64,000 bases of DNA from Caulobacter hibisci (GTDB taxonomy: Bacteria > Pseudomonadota > Alphaproteobacteria > Caulobacterales > Caulobacteraceae). The notes under the pieces were generated by a model, which saw only the letters and a list, made by a program, of their open reading frames with translations, did not search any database and was not told where the DNA came from. Positions 53,386-62,020 of the stretch are shown in pieces. The stretch is taken from assembly GCF_016135805.1 (NCBI RefSeq), contig NZ_JADWOX010000005.1:186001-250000 (forward strand), written 5' to 3'. A program made the translations under genes and the position numbers. Positions within the stretch are counted from its first letter, which is position 1; the number at the start of each line of letters is the position of its first letter.

Positions 53386-54036
53386 TCAGCCTTCGCTAGG
53401 AAGCAGGGGTTCGGCATGGAGCCCTTCGGCCGCGATGGCGGCTTCCAGGGCCTGGGCGACGCGTTGCGCCGCCTCGTCCGGATTGAATTCCGCCCGGCCG
53501 TCGCCCCAGTCGAGGACGAAGGCGGCGGGCGGCTGGGCCGGATCGGCCCGGGCGACGATCGCGCCTGGGAAGCCGACGGCGTGGGCGGTCTGTTCCAGGG
53601 CGGCCTGGGTGCGCTCGACCAGATGCGGCGCGACCCGGACCGAAAGCTTGGGCGAGGCCTCGACCTCGCGGGCCAGGGCCAGCAACGCCGCCGAAGCCGG
53701 GGCCTCGGGGAACTGGTCCAGGGCCGCGTCGGCGATCTTGTTGGCGCAGGCCAGGGCCAGGCGCGCCGAGCTTTCGCGGTGCTCGTGGGCGACGGCGGCC
53801 AGGGTCGACATCGCGCCGTGCACGGCATGGGCGATGGCGTTCATGGCCTGGGCGGCTTCCTGCTCGGCGCGGGCCACGGCCGAACGCTCGCCCTGGGCGA
53901 AGGCCTCGGCCTTGGCTTCCTCGAGCTCTTCCGGCGTGAAGCTCTTCTTCACCTTGGGAGCCTCGTAGGCCACCCCGCCACGGTCGTCGAAGACCGTGTC
54001 GAAGGCGAAGCGCTGATAGTGGGTTCCGTTGGTCAT
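53386..54036 (-). CDS. flbE: FlbE (FliH-like) flagellar assembly protein
   Basis: A 216-aa protein between fliG and fliN. Its residues 35-110 form a long Ala/Glu-rich helix ([31 protein letters not shown]), as in FliH. A C-terminal domain follows ([44 protein letters not shown]). In Caulobacter this position is occupied by flbE, a FliH-like protein that helps the export ATPase and affects flagellar gene expression. Direct similarity to enteric FliH is weak, so the name leans on synteny. It starts 10 bases after fliG. Confidence 0.88.
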   Translation of the reverse strand: MTNGTHYQRFAFDTVFDDRGGVAYEAPKVKKSFTPEELEEAKAEAFAQGERSAVARAEQEAAQAMNAIAHAVHGAMSTLAAVAHEHRESSARLALACANKIADAALDQFPEAPASAALLALAREVEASPKLSVRVAPHLVERTQAALEQTAHAVGFPGAIVARADPAQPPAAFVLDWGDGRAEFNPDEAAQRVAQALEAAIAAEGLHAEPLLPSEG

Positions 54037-54046
54037 CGCGCGCGCC

Positions 54047-55063
54047 TCAGTAAATCAGTTCGTCGTCGGTGCCGGAGCCGACCAGCATGATCTCGCCCTT
54101 GGCGGCGAGGTCCTTGGCGATCTGCACCATGGCGACCTGGGCCTGGTCGACGTCCTTCAGACGCACCGGGCCCATGCTTTCCATGTCTTCGCGCATGATC
54201 TTCGAGGCGCGTTCGGACATGTTGGAGAAGAACATCTCGCGCAGCTTGTCCGAGGCGCCCTTCAGCGCCAGGCCCAGTTGCTCCTTGCCGGTGGCGCGCA
54301 GCAGGGTCTGCACGCCGCCCGGATCCAGCTTCGACAGATCCTCGAACACGAACATCAGGGCCCGGATGCGCTCGGCCGCCTCGCGGTTGCGCTCTTCCAG
54401 GGCCGCGATGAAGCGGGCTTCGGTCTGGCGATCGAAGTTGTTGAAGATCTCGGCCATCATCTCGTGGCTGTCGCGCTTGGAGGTGCGCGCCAGGTTCGAC
54501 ATGAACTCGATCCGCAGGGTCTGCTCGATCTTGTCGAGGATCTCGCGCTGCACGGGCTCCATGCGCAGCATGCGGGTGACGCACTCCAGCGCGAAGTCTT
54601 CCGGCAGGCAGGCCAGGACGCGGGCGGCGTGGTCACTCTTCACCTTCGACAGCACGACGGCGACGGTCTGCGGATATTCGTTCTTCAGGTAGTTGGCGAG
54701 CACGGCCTCGTTCACGTTGCCGAGCTTGTCCCACATGGTGCGACCCGCCGGACCGCGGATCTCCTCCATCAGGGCGTCGACCTTCTCGGGCGGCATGAAC
54801 GACTGCAGCAGGCGCTGCGTCTGCTCGTACGAGCCCATGATCGCGCCGGTCGAGCTCATGCCCGAAACGAACTCGACCAGCAGTTCTTCAACCACCGACG
54901 ACGAGACCGTGCCCAGGCTGGCCATGGCCTGGGAGACTTCCTTGATCTCCTCGTCGTCCAGAGCTTCCCAGATCCTGGTGTGCTCTTCGCCCAGGGCGAG
55001 CAGGACGATGGCGGCCTTTTCGGGCCCGGCCAGCTTGGAGATGTCGTTGACGGCGGCTTTCAT
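54047..55063 (-). CDS. fliG: FliG, flagellar motor switch protein
   Basis: A 338-aa rotor protein. It has the N-terminal FliF-binding part ([39 protein letters not shown]), the middle armadillo domain ([24 protein letters not shown]) and the C-terminal charged torque ridge ([73 protein letters not shown]). All three domains are present in order. It starts four bases after the fliF stop codon, so the ring proteins FliF and FliG would be made together. Confidence 0.97.
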   Translation of the reverse strand: MKAAVNDISKLAGPEKAAIVLLALGEEHTRIWEALDDEEIKEVSQAMASLGTVSSSVVEELLVEFVSGMSSTGAIMGSYEQTQRLLQSFMPPEKVDALMEEIRGPAGRTMWDKLGNVNEAVLANYLKNEYPQTVAVVLSKVKSDHAARVLACLPEDFALECVTRMLRMEPVQREILDKIEQTLRIEFMSNLARTSKRDSHEMMAEIFNNFDRQTEARFIAALEERNREAAERIRALMFVFEDLSKLDPGGVQTLLRATGKEQLGLALKGASDKLREMFFSNMSERASKIMREDMESMGPVRLKDVDQAQVAMVQIAKDLAAKGEIMLVGSGTDDELIY

Positions 55064-55067
55064 TCCG

Positions 55068-56726
55068 TCACTCCGACTCGTGCAGCCAGTTGCGCAGGAT
55101 CGCGACCGACTCTTCAGGGTGGCGCTCGACGAACTCCGAGACGCGCTTGATCGAGGACGCCTTAACCTGGCCTTCGATCTTGGCGATGTCGATACGCTGG
55201 TCGATGTCCGAGGTCGGGCCGGCGATGGCGATCGGCTCGCCCGACTGGTCGATCACGACCTGCTGGGTGCTGCCGTCCGACAGGGTGACCATGCGCGTCA
55301 CCTGGCCCTCGTGGCCCAGGGCCATCTGGATCGGATGCGAACCGCCGGGCTGGCTCAGGCTCTTCAGGAACGGACGGACCGCGAACAGCAGGATCAGCAG
55401 GGCGACGATCGCCAGCACGCCGATCTCGGCCACGCGCATCAGGTCGTTCTTGTCGAAGCCCGACATCAGGCCCGGCTCGGTCAGGCCCTGGTCCTCGGCG
55501 GTCGGGAAGCGGATGTTGGTCACCTTGACCTGGTCGCCGCGGGCGGCGTCGTAGCCGATGGCGGTCTTCACCAGCTCTTCGATCTGCTGGATTTCCTCGG
55601 CGGTGCGCGGGGTGTAGGCGCCCGACTTGCCGTCCTTGCCCGGAGCGGCGGTGGCGCCGTCCACGGCAACGGCCACGGCGACCTTCTTCATGGCGCCCGG
55701 CTCGGTGACCTCGGTGCGGACCGACTCGGAAATCTCGTAGTTGGTCGTGGTCTCGTTGCCGCCCGAGCTGGAGCCGACCGGCTGGCCGGCGCCGGCCTGG
55801 CCGCCGGGGATGTTCTGGGTGGCGGTGACGCCGCTGTTGTCTTCGTTCTTGGTCTCGGAGCTGTTGTTGGCGCTCGTGCTTTCCGAGCGAACGACCTGGC
55901 CGTCCGGATCGAACTTCTTTTCCTGGGTGGTGACGCGGTTCAGGTCGAGGTCGGCGGTGACCGTGACGCGGGCCTTGCCCGGACCCAGGACGCCATCCAG
56001 CATGTCCTTGACGCTCTTGGCGATGCGGGCTTCGGCTTCCGACTTGCGGTCCTGGGCCAGCTTGCCGGCCAGGCTCTCGTCGCCGCCGGCCGACAGGGTC
56101 TTGCCGCGCTCGTCGATCACGTTGACGCGCTCGCCCTTCATGCCCGGGACCGAGCCGGCGATCAGGTTCTGGACGGCGGCGACCATCTCGGAGGACGGTT
56201 CGCGGCCGGCGGTGCCAATGGTGACGGCGGCCGAGGGTTGCTCGGCGTCTTCCTCGAACAGCTGACGCTTGGGCAGCACCAGGTGGACGCGGACGTCGCG
56301 GACGCCCTGCCAGCCGCGGATGGTGCGCTCCAGCTCGCCCTGCAGGGCGCGCTGGCGGTTCAGCTGCTGGACGAAGTCGGTCTGGCCGATGGCGTTGGAA
56401 TTGTCGAAGATCTCGTAGCCGATCGAGCCCGAGGTCACGAGACCCTTGCCCGAAACCAGCAGGCGGGCCGAATTGACCTTGTCGCGGGCGACCATGATGG
56501 TCGAGCCGTCGCCCTTGGTCTCGTACTTGATGCCGGCCTGGTCCAGCGCCTGAGTGACCGACGAGGCTTCCTTGAGGTCGAGGTTGGAATAGAGCAGCTC
56601 GCTCGGCTGCTTGCCCAGCATCATGACGACCGCGGCCAGCACGGCGATCGAGCCGACGGCGACGCCCGCCAGGGCGGCCAGCCGGCCAACGCCGAACCTC
56701 TGAATCGCGCTCAGGAATTTATCCAC
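55068..56726 (-). CDS. fliF: FliF, flagellar MS-ring protein
   Basis: The 552-aa MS-ring protein is the first gene of the fliF-fliG-flbE-fliN-flbD-flhA unit. An N-terminal helix ([22 protein letters not shown]) is followed by the two ring-building motifs ([64 protein letters not shown]). A periplasmic loop and a second helix ([22 protein letters not shown]) come next, then the FliG-binding tail ending [18 protein letters not shown]. The start is GTG 56724-56726. A CtrA half-site-like TTAACC lies about 90 bases upstream, consistent with the class II control known for Caulobacter fliF. Confidence 0.97.
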   Translation of the reverse strand: MDKFLSAIQRFGVGRLAALAGVAVGSIAVLAAVVMMLGKQPSELLYSNLDLKEASSVTQALDQAGIKYETKGDGSTIMVARDKVNSARLLVSGKGLVTSGSIGYEIFDNSNAIGQTDFVQQLNRQRALQGELERTIRGWQGVRDVRVHLVLPKRQLFEEDAEQPSAAVTIGTAGREPSSEMVAAVQNLIAGSVPGMKGERVNVIDERGKTLSAGGDESLAGKLAQDRKSEAEARIAKSVKDMLDGVLGPGKARVTVTADLDLNRVTTQEKKFDPDGQVVRSESTSANNSSETKNEDNSGVTATQNIPGGQAGAGQPVGSSSGGNETTTNYEISESVRTEVTEPGAMKKVAVAVAVDGATAAPGKDGKSGAYTPRTAEEIQQIEELVKTAIGYDAARGDQVKVTNIRFPTAEDQGLTEPGLMSGFDKNDLMRVAEIGVLAIVALLILLFAVRPFLKSLSQPGGSHPIQMALGHEGQVTRMVTLSDGSTQQVVIDQSGEPIAIAGPTSDIDQRIDIAKIEGQVKASSIKRVSEFVERHPEESVAILRNWLHESE

Positions 56727-56800
56727 TGGGCCTGTCCCTCAAACCGCGTCCTAACGGGGCGCAAACGAGACAGACCGGAGCCCGCCGTCGCTAGGCAGGA

Positions 56801-56820
56801 TTTACCCAGTCGATGGTTAA
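56801..56820 (-). promoter_or_regulatory. Candidate CtrA-type class II promoter element upstream of fliF
   Basis: On the minus strand TTAACCATCG is followed by ACTGGGTAAA, about 75-95 bases before the fliF GTG. TTAACC is the conserved half of the CtrA site found at Caulobacter class II flagellar promoters. A full TTAA-N7-TTAA is not present, so this is a half-site match only. Confidence 0.45.
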
Positions 56821-56872
56821 CGCGGACTTTAGATTTGGGGCCGGACGAAGTTGGCGAAGGCGCCAAATGGTC

Positions 56873-56900
56873 GCGGCCGCGCCCTTGGGGGCGCGGCCGC
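56873..56900. terminator. GC hairpin between sciP and fliF
   Basis: GCGGCCGCGCCC and GGGCGCGGCCGC pair perfectly (12 bp) around a TTGG loop, 62-90 bases beyond the sciP stop codon. It has no T-run. It may end the sciP transcript and insulate the fliF promoter that follows on the same strand. Confidence 0.55.
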
Positions 56901-56962
56901 TGGCCAGACCGTTCGGGCGCTTTCGGAGCATAACTCCTCGCGCCCGCTTAGTTCTGCACGCG

Positions 56963-57244
56963 TTACCGGTACTGCTGGAGCCGAGTGGTCCGCAGTCCCG
57001 CCAGGCCGTGGCGATCGATCGACTGCTGCCAGCTGAGGAACTCGTCGTTCGTCAACTTGTAGCGATCGCACGCCTCGTCGAGCGAGAGGAGACCACCGCG
57101 AACGGCGGCCACCACCTCGGCCTTGCGCCGGATCACCCAACGCTGGGTTTCCGGGGGCGGTAGATCCGACAGGGTAAGAGGCGCACCGGTCGGACCGATG
57201 ACGTACTTTTCACCCCGGCTGTTCGTGCGCTGCTGCTGCAACAT
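56963..57244 (-). CDS. sciP: SciP, small CtrA inhibitor (DUF1153)
   Basis: A 93-aa helix-turn-helix protein with the DUF1153 sequence: KYVIGPTGAPLTLSDLPPPETQRWVIRRKAEVVAAVRGGLLSLDEACDRYKLTNDEFLSWQQSIDRHGLAGLRTTRLQQYR. In Caulobacter, SciP binds CtrA in swarmer cells and blocks activation of flagellar and ctrA promoters. Its place between the hook operon and fliF matches that biology. ATG 57242-57244 was chosen; the frame extends seven codons to a TTG. TTAA repeats upstream (57390-57403) are a possible CtrA site, since sciP itself is CtrA-activated. Confidence 0.95.
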   Translation of the reverse strand: MLQQQRTNSRGEKYVIGPTGAPLTLSDLPPPETQRWVIRRKAEVVAAVRGGLLSLDEACDRYKLTNDEFLSWQQSIDRHGLAGLRTTRLQQYR

Positions 57245-57363
57245 GGCTTTACGCCTTTCCCACAACCATCACTGTTGACGAGGAATATAGGCGCCGGGAA
57301 ATAACAGCGGCTTAATTCCAATAGTAAAGAAAGACCTAAACATGGGACTTTCTCCTGCCATCA

Positions 57364-57403
57364 GAGTGTCTCGATGTGAAACACCCTGATTAAGACCAGT
57401 TAA
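57364..57403. promoter_or_regulatory. Imperfect hairpin and paired TTAA motifs upstream of sciP, downstream of flgE
   Basis: AGAGTGTCTC pairs imperfectly with GAAACACCCT (57364-57387) just after the flgE stop and may act as its terminator. TTAA-GACCAG-TTAA at 57390-57403 resembles the CtrA box TTAA-N7-TTAA but with a six-base spacer. Confidence 0.35.
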
Positions 57404-57412
57404 TACCTATGA

Positions 57413-59092
57413 TCAGCGCTTAATGCTCAGAAGTTCTTCCAGCATCTGATCAGCGGTGGTGATGATTTTCGACGAGGCCGAGTACGCACGCTGCGTAGTG
57501 ATCAGCCCGGTGAATTCAGTCGACAGGTCGACGGTCGAAGCTTCCAGCGTCGACGGAGCCAGAGAACCGGCGCCGCCAGAGCCCGGGGTCTTCAGGCTAT
57601 AGGTGCCGCTTTCGTTGGTGACGCGATAAGCGTTGCCGTTGACGCCCTTCAGGCCGTTCGGATTCGAGAAGGTGGCGACGGCGACCTGGGCGATGCGGCG
57701 GGTGACGCCGTTGTCGAAGATGGCCGAGACGTAGCCATCCTCGTCGACCTCGATGTTGGTCAGGTTGCCGAACGCCGTACCGTTGGTGTTCACCGACTGC
57801 ACGACCGACTGGCTGTTGTACTGGGTCAGGCCGCCGGCGGCGTTGGCCAGGTCGATCTGCACCGACTGGCTGTCGATGCCGAGGCTGTCGGCCCAGCGGG
57901 GGCCGCCGCCGGTGGCGGTCGGATCCGAGGCCGCGACGGTGATCGAGGTCGGATCGGTGCCGCCGAACAGGTTGCCGACCGAAGACAGCTTGCCGTCGGT
58001 GGTGAAGGTGATCTTGCCCGAGCTGATCAGACCGTTGGCGTTGTTGTCCAGGTCGCCCGGCTTGGCGCGCAGTTCGGCGTACCACTCGTTCGGGCCGGGG
58101 CCCTTGAGCAGCGACAGGGTGACATTGCGCTGGCCGCCCTTGGAGTCCGAGATCGGAACCTGGATCTCGAAGTCCGGCTTCACGCCGGTGGTGCTGTCGA
58201 GCGCGTAGTCCGACATCGAGTTGCTGGTCGGGTCATAGACGCCGCCGGCCGCCACTTCGGTCTTGGTGTTGACGCCCAGCGAGGCGAAGGAAACCGTCGT
58301 GCCGCCGCCGATGCCGATGGCCGCCGACGGGGTCGTCGTGCCGCTCGGGGTGTAGGTGGTCAGGGCGCCGGTGGTCGGGTCGTAGGCGGCCGTGCCGGTC
58401 GAGACCAGGTTCGTGCCTTCGTACAGCTTGACGTCATAGGTGTCGCCCGCGCCCGTCGGGGAATAGGCGACCGTGTAGTTGTGCGAGGCGCCGGCGCTGT
58501 CGGTCACAGTCTTGACGCCCGTGGTGAAGCTGGCCGAGGCCGAGACCGGCTGTTCCGACCGCAGGTTGGCGTTGACGCCGACGCGGGTGGTCTTCTCGGC
58601 GGTGCCGCCGACGCTGCCGACGTTGATCGACGACAGCTGGGTCAGGTCCGACGGGTCGGGCGTGATGGAGCCGGTGACCGGATCGGCCAGCCAGCCCTGC
58701 AGGTACAGGCCGGCGTCGTTCTTCAGATAGCCCAGGTTGTCCAGCTGGAACGAACCGGCGCGGGTGAACGAGCGGGTGTCGGTGGCGGTCAGGCCTTCCG
58801 GCTTCTCGGTGGCGACGAAGAAGCCCGAACCCGAGATCGACAGATCGAGGTTCGAGGTCGTCGACTGGGTCAGGCCCTGCTGGCTGATGAACTGGTGCGT
58901 CAGCGCCTTGACGCCGCCGGCGCTGTAGGTGCTGTTCTTGCTCTGCGAGGTGACCAGGGTCGAGAAGTTGGCCGACGACCGCTTGTAGCCGACGGTGTTG
59001 ACGTTGGCGATGTTGTCCGAGATCGCGGCCAGGGCCGACGAGTTGGCGACCAGGCCGGAGACGCCGGCGAGCATGGCGCTGTTGATGGACAT
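57413..59092 (-). CDS. flgE: FlgE, flagellar hook protein
   Basis: The 559-aa hook subunit has the flagellar rod/hook N-terminal motif MSINSAMLAGVSGLVANSSALAAISDNIANVNTVGYKRSSANFSTLV and the matching C-terminal helix STVDLSTEFTGLITTQRAYSASSKIITTADQMLEELLSIKR. Between them lies a Thr/Gly/Ser-rich surface domain with TSNLDLSISGSGFFV. It is longer than the enteric protein of about 400 aa but near the size expected for Caulobacter. It follows flgD by 138 bases on the same strand. Confidence 0.96.
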   Translation of the reverse strand: MSINSAMLAGVSGLVANSSALAAISDNIANVNTVGYKRSSANFSTLVTSQSKNSTYSAGGVKALTHQFISQQGLTQSTTSNLDLSISGSGFFVATEKPEGLTATDTRSFTRAGSFQLDNLGYLKNDAGLYLQGWLADPVTGSITPDPSDLTQLSSINVGSVGGTAEKTTRVGVNANLRSEQPVSASASFTTGVKTVTDSAGASHNYTVAYSPTGAGDTYDVKLYEGTNLVSTGTAAYDPTTGALTTYTPSGTTTPSAAIGIGGGTTVSFASLGVNTKTEVAAGGVYDPTSNSMSDYALDSTTGVKPDFEIQVPISDSKGGQRNVTLSLLKGPGPNEWYAELRAKPGDLDNNANGLISSGKITFTTDGKLSSVGNLFGGTDPTSITVAASDPTATGGGPRWADSLGIDSQSVQIDLANAAGGLTQYNSQSVVQSVNTNGTAFGNLTNIEVDEDGYVSAIFDNGVTRRIAQVAVATFSNPNGLKGVNGNAYRVTNESGTYSLKTPGSGGAGSLAPSTLEASTVDLSTEFTGLITTQRAYSASSKIITTADQMLEELLSIKR

Positions 59093-59230
59093 GACTGAAT
59101 TCCTGCTCGTGAAGAGTTGTTGGCGAGGGGTTCAGCGCTGTTTGCGTTTGGGTCCGGAGGGCCGCTCGGGCTGGGGGACCGCGTCGGCGTCTTTCTAACG
59201 CCCGGTTCATTCGGTGGAGGCCGGCGGGGC

Positions 59231-59926
59231 CTAGCTGGTGGTGGTCGTGGTCGCCGGCGGGTTGGTGACGCCGATCACCGACGAGATCGGGACCTTGACG
59301 CCGTTGATGGTGACCATGTTCTGGCCGCTCTCGTTGGTCACCGCGGTCACGATGCCTTCGATCCGGCCCTTGGAGCTGGTGGTGATGTTGGCCCCGTCCG
59401 CGTTGATGGCGGTGATCTTCAGGGTGTATTCGCCCCCCTCGGCCTGGGCGGTGCCGTTGTCGGCCTTGCCGTCCCAGGAGAAGGTGTGGTCGCCCTTGGA
59501 CATGTCGTCCGGGTACTTGGTGGCGATGGTCTCGCCGTACTTGTCGAGGACCTCGATCTTCACCGAGGTGCCGGCCTGGGCCTGGGTGTAGCTCCAGTCG
59601 GCCTTGCCGTTCTTGATGGTGGCCTTGGTGGTCTCGGCGGTGGCCAGCTTGTCCATCATGTTGAGGGCGTTGGTCAGGCCGCCGTCGTTCATGCCGACCA
59701 GGGCCGCCAGCAGGTCGTTGGTGACCAGCTGCTGCTCGACGCCGGTCATCTGCACGATCTGGCCGGTGAACTCGTTGGAATCCATCGGCGACAACGGATC
59801 CTGGTTCTTCATCTGCGTGGTCAGCAGCTTCAGGAACGTCTCCTCGCTGCTGGCGAGTTGGTTCCTGGAGTTGTTGATCTTGTCGAGCACCGAAGTGCTG
59901 CTGGACGTCGCGGTCGTCGTGGCCAT
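59231..59926 (-). CDS. flgD: FlgD, hook-capping scaffold protein
   Basis: A 231-aa hook cap. The N-terminal FlgD domain is clear: ASSEETFLKLLTTQMKNQDPLSPMDSNEFTGQIVQMTGVEQQLVTNDLLAAL. A FlgD Tudor/Ig-like region follows (IKNGKADWSYTQAQAGTSVKIEVLDKYGETIATKYPDDMSKGDHTFSWDGKADNGTAQAEGGEYTLKITAI). FlgD sits at the tip of the growing hook while FlgE adds beneath it. It starts 11 bases after the fliK stop and is in the same unit, fliK-flgD-flgE. Confidence 0.95.
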   Translation of the reverse strand: MATTTATSSSTSVLDKINNSRNQLASSEETFLKLLTTQMKNQDPLSPMDSNEFTGQIVQMTGVEQQLVTNDLLAALVGMNDGGLTNALNMMDKLATAETTKATIKNGKADWSYTQAQAGTSVKIEVLDKYGETIATKYPDDMSKGDHTFSWDGKADNGTAQAEGGEYTLKITAINADGANITTSSKGRIEGIVTAVTNESGQNMVTINGVKVPISSVIGVTNPPATTTTTS

Positions 59927-59937
59927 GACGCTTGCTC

Positions 59938-61605
59938 CTAGATTTTGACGTCGACGCCGCTGGCTTCCGCGAGGCGGTAGCCAGGGATCAGCGACGAAGC
60001 CGAAACGGTGGGGATGTCCTCGACGGCGGCGCCCGCGAAGGCGCGACCGGCGAAGGCGCGGCGGCCGTTCTCGCCGCCCTGGAAGTCGAAGAAGGCGTTC
60101 TGCTGCTGGCTCTGGCCGCCGTTGCCGCCCTGGCTCGACACGTCGAACTTCAGGGCGTTGTCGGCGACGTCGAAGCCGGCCTGGCTCAGGGCCTGGCGCA
60201 GTTCGCTGGCGCGGTTGCGCAGGTCGTTGGCGGCCTGCGGATTGTCGAAGGCCAGGGTCGCGGTCAGCTTGCCCTCGGCGCCGATGCGCACCTGCACGTC
60301 GACCTTGCCCAGGCCTTCCGGCGTCAGGACGATGTCGAAGCGGGTCGACTTGGCGTCGAGCTTCTTGCTGATCTCGGCCGACAGGGCCGCGACGGTCTCG
60401 GGCGAGCCGCGGACCAGGGTCTCGGCCGGCGCCTGGGCGGTCGAGGCGGCCTGGGCCTGCAGGGTCGGAGTGAAGGTCGCCTCGGCCTTGACGGCCGGAG
60501 CGTCGGTCGGAACGGCGTCGGCGGCCATCTGGGCGAAGGCTTCGTCGCCCTTGTCGCCGCCGCTGTTGGTGGCGGCGTCGTTGGCGGCCTGGTCGGCGGC
60601 CACGGCCTGCGGCGTGACCACGGCCTCGCCCTTGGCGGCGACCTCGGTCTTGGCGGCCTGCGGAGCGACGGGCGCGGCCTCGGCCGGCTTGGCGGCCTGG
60701 GCCTGGACCTGCGTGGCCGCGGCGGGAACTTCGGTGGCGGCCACGGCTTCCGGCGCGACCGGAGCGGCCTCGTCGCCGGCGGTCTGCACGCCGGTCAGGC
60801 TGACGATCTCGTCGCCGAGGCCAGCGTCGGTCGGCTGGGCGGCGACGTCGGCGGCCTTGGCCTTGTCGGTGGAGGCGGTCTGGGCGGAGGCCAGCTTGGC
60901 AAGCTTGGTCAGGTCGGCCGCGACCGGCGCGTCCGCGGCCTGCGGCAGGGCCTCGAGGGCCGAAAGATCGGCGGCCGCGGTCGCCGCGGCGTCGGCCTGG
61001 GCCGTAGCTTGAGCCGCAGCCTGTGCGGTCGAGGCGGCGGCCTCGCCCGTCAGGTCGGCGGTCAGGTCGGCGGCGGCGCCCACGGCCTGGGCCGCGGCGG
61101 CGAGCGGGGCGGCGCCGGCCAGCTTGGCGGCGTCGGAAACGATGTCGGCGGCGTCGCCCACCAGGTCGGCGGCCTTGCTCACCAGACCCGCGGCCGAACC
61201 GGCCTCGGTGGAGGCGACGGCGTCTTCGGCCTTGGCCGGAGCAACCGGTTGATCCTGTTGGACGGACATGGCCGCGACGATGGCGGCGCCGGCCTGGGCG
61301 GCGGCGTCCTTGTCCGACACGGACGCGTCGTCCTTGTCGGCGGCTTTATCGGCGACAGAGGCGGTGGCGTCGGTCTTGTCCGAGACCTTGGCGTCGGCGT
61401 CGTCCGAAGAGTTGGCGTCGGCCTTGGCGACGGTCTTGGCCTGAGCCTTGCCCGAAGCGGCCGGGCGAGCGGCCGGCTGGTCCTGCGTCGTCTCTTCATT
61501 GGCCGCCAGCAGCGCGCCGAAAGCGTCGCCCGAAGCGTCGGTCGACGCGAAGGCGCCGCCCTGGGCGGGCGTCGGAAGCGGAAGGGAGGCGGCGATCGCG
61601 GTCAT
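59938..61605 (-). CDS. fliK: FliK, flagellar hook-length control protein
   Basis: The 555-aa protein has an Ala/Asp/Lys-rich N-terminal two thirds, expected for the molecular-ruler region (AADKDDASVSDKDAAAQAGAA, LEALPQAADAPVAADLTKLA). The C-terminal FliK domain near residues 410-515 reads VRGSPETVAALSAEISKKLDAKSTRFDIVLTPEGLGKVDVQVRIGAEGKLTATLAFDNPQAANDLRNRASELRQALSQAGFDVADNALKFDV. FliK switches export from hook to filament substrates. It is first in fliK-flgD-flgE and lies below a sigma-54 promoter at 61672-61686. The low-complexity half makes long open frames on the other strand, which are not genes. Confidence 0.93.
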   Translation of the reverse strand: MTAIAASLPLPTPAQGGAFASTDASGDAFGALLAANEETTQDQPAARPAASGKAQAKTVAKADANSSDDADAKVSDKTDATASVADKAADKDDASVSDKDAAAQAGAAIVAAMSVQQDQPVAPAKAEDAVASTEAGSAAGLVSKAADLVGDAADIVSDAAKLAGAAPLAAAAQAVGAAADLTADLTGEAAASTAQAAAQATAQADAAATAAADLSALEALPQAADAPVAADLTKLAKLASAQTASTDKAKAADVAAQPTDAGLGDEIVSLTGVQTAGDEAAPVAPEAVAATEVPAAATQVQAQAAKPAEAAPVAPQAAKTEVAAKGEAVVTPQAVAADQAANDAATNSGGDKGDEAFAQMAADAVPTDAPAVKAEATFTPTLQAQAASTAQAPAETLVRGSPETVAALSAEISKKLDAKSTRFDIVLTPEGLGKVDVQVRIGAEGKLTATLAFDNPQAANDLRNRASELRQALSQAGFDVADNALKFDVSSQGGNGGQSQQQNAFFDFQGGENGRRAFAGRAFAGAAVEDIPTVSASSLIPGYRLAEASGVDVKI

Positions 61606-61671
61606 GCGGGTCGGTACGCTCAGGCTGGATGACGGCTCGAACGGAGCACGCCTTGATCCGCCGTCCTCTGA

Positions 61672-61686
61672 GCAATCACCGGGCCA
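61672..61686 (-). promoter_or_regulatory. Sigma-54 promoter for fliK-flgD-flgE
   Basis: On the minus strand TGGC-CCGGTGA-TTGC gives the invariant GG (-24) and GC (-12) with 10 bases between. It is 67 bases upstream of the fliK start, the right distance and direction. Confidence 0.8.
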
Positions 61687-61763
61687 ACCCGGAAAATTCG
61701 TTCAAATTATTGATTTAAAACGTTTTAATCTCTGATTTACCCTTTTATTTCGACCCCTTGCGG

Positions 61764-61811
61764 CGCTTTTTGCCGAGCGGAAACGGAAAGAATGACCCGT
61801 CGTTTGCCGCG
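61764..61811. promoter_or_regulatory. Two FlbD (ftr)-like enhancer elements
   Basis: Read on the minus strand, CGGCAAAAAGCG (61775-61764) and CGCGGCAAACG (61811-61801) share CGGCAAA, resembling the ftr sites bound by FlbD. They lie between the divergent sigma-54 promoters, about 80-115 bases from each, where an enhancer is expected. Confidence 0.6.
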
Positions 61812-61843
61812 TCGGCGCGTCGCAGCCGGTCTGGGAGCGGGGT

Positions 61844-61858
61844 TGGCGCCATCCTTGC
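61844..61858 (+). promoter_or_regulatory. Sigma-54 promoter for flgK
   Basis: TGGC-GCCATCC-TTGC matches sigma-54 consensus spacing exactly (GG-N10-GC). It lies about 163 bases upstream of the flgK ATG, implying a leader of about 150 bases. Confidence 0.78.
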
Positions 61859-62020
61859 GCTCACCTTTTCGTCGTCCGCACGGCGCATGGAACCCAACGC
61901 CTTGTATTTCAACGGTTTGCACATCGGTAACGAGACGCTCTCGCACGGCGCCCGGCAAGTTTCGCCGGGCAAGGTCGCGTCGCGTGGTTCGTGCTTTGCC
62001 GGGCGGACAGGAGACTTCTG

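Larger units (their letters stand above)
61606..62020. other. 415-bp divergent control region between fliK and flgK
   Basis: No gene was found. The region contains a sigma-54 promoter for fliK (61672-61686, minus), an AT-rich centre (61690-61752, AAATTATTGATTTAAAACG), two FlbD-site-like elements (61764-61775 and 61801-61811) and a sigma-54 promoter for flgK (61844-61858, plus). A GCCCGGC..GCCGGGC hairpin (about 61950-61976) lies in the flgK leader. The layout parallels the classic Caulobacter divergent hook/flgK promoters. Confidence 0.8.

Noticed and set aside
59932-61632. 566-codon Gly/Leu/Arg-rich open frame opposite fliK
   Set aside because: Antisense of the Ala-rich FliK ruler region; the composition is simply complementary codons, with no start signal or domain.
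61985-61999. TGGT-TCGTGCT-TTGC as a second flgK sigma-54 promoter
   Set aside because: The spacing is correct, but the transcript would begin within the Shine-Dalgarno sequence about 10 bases before ATG. The site at 61844 is better placed and closer to consensus.
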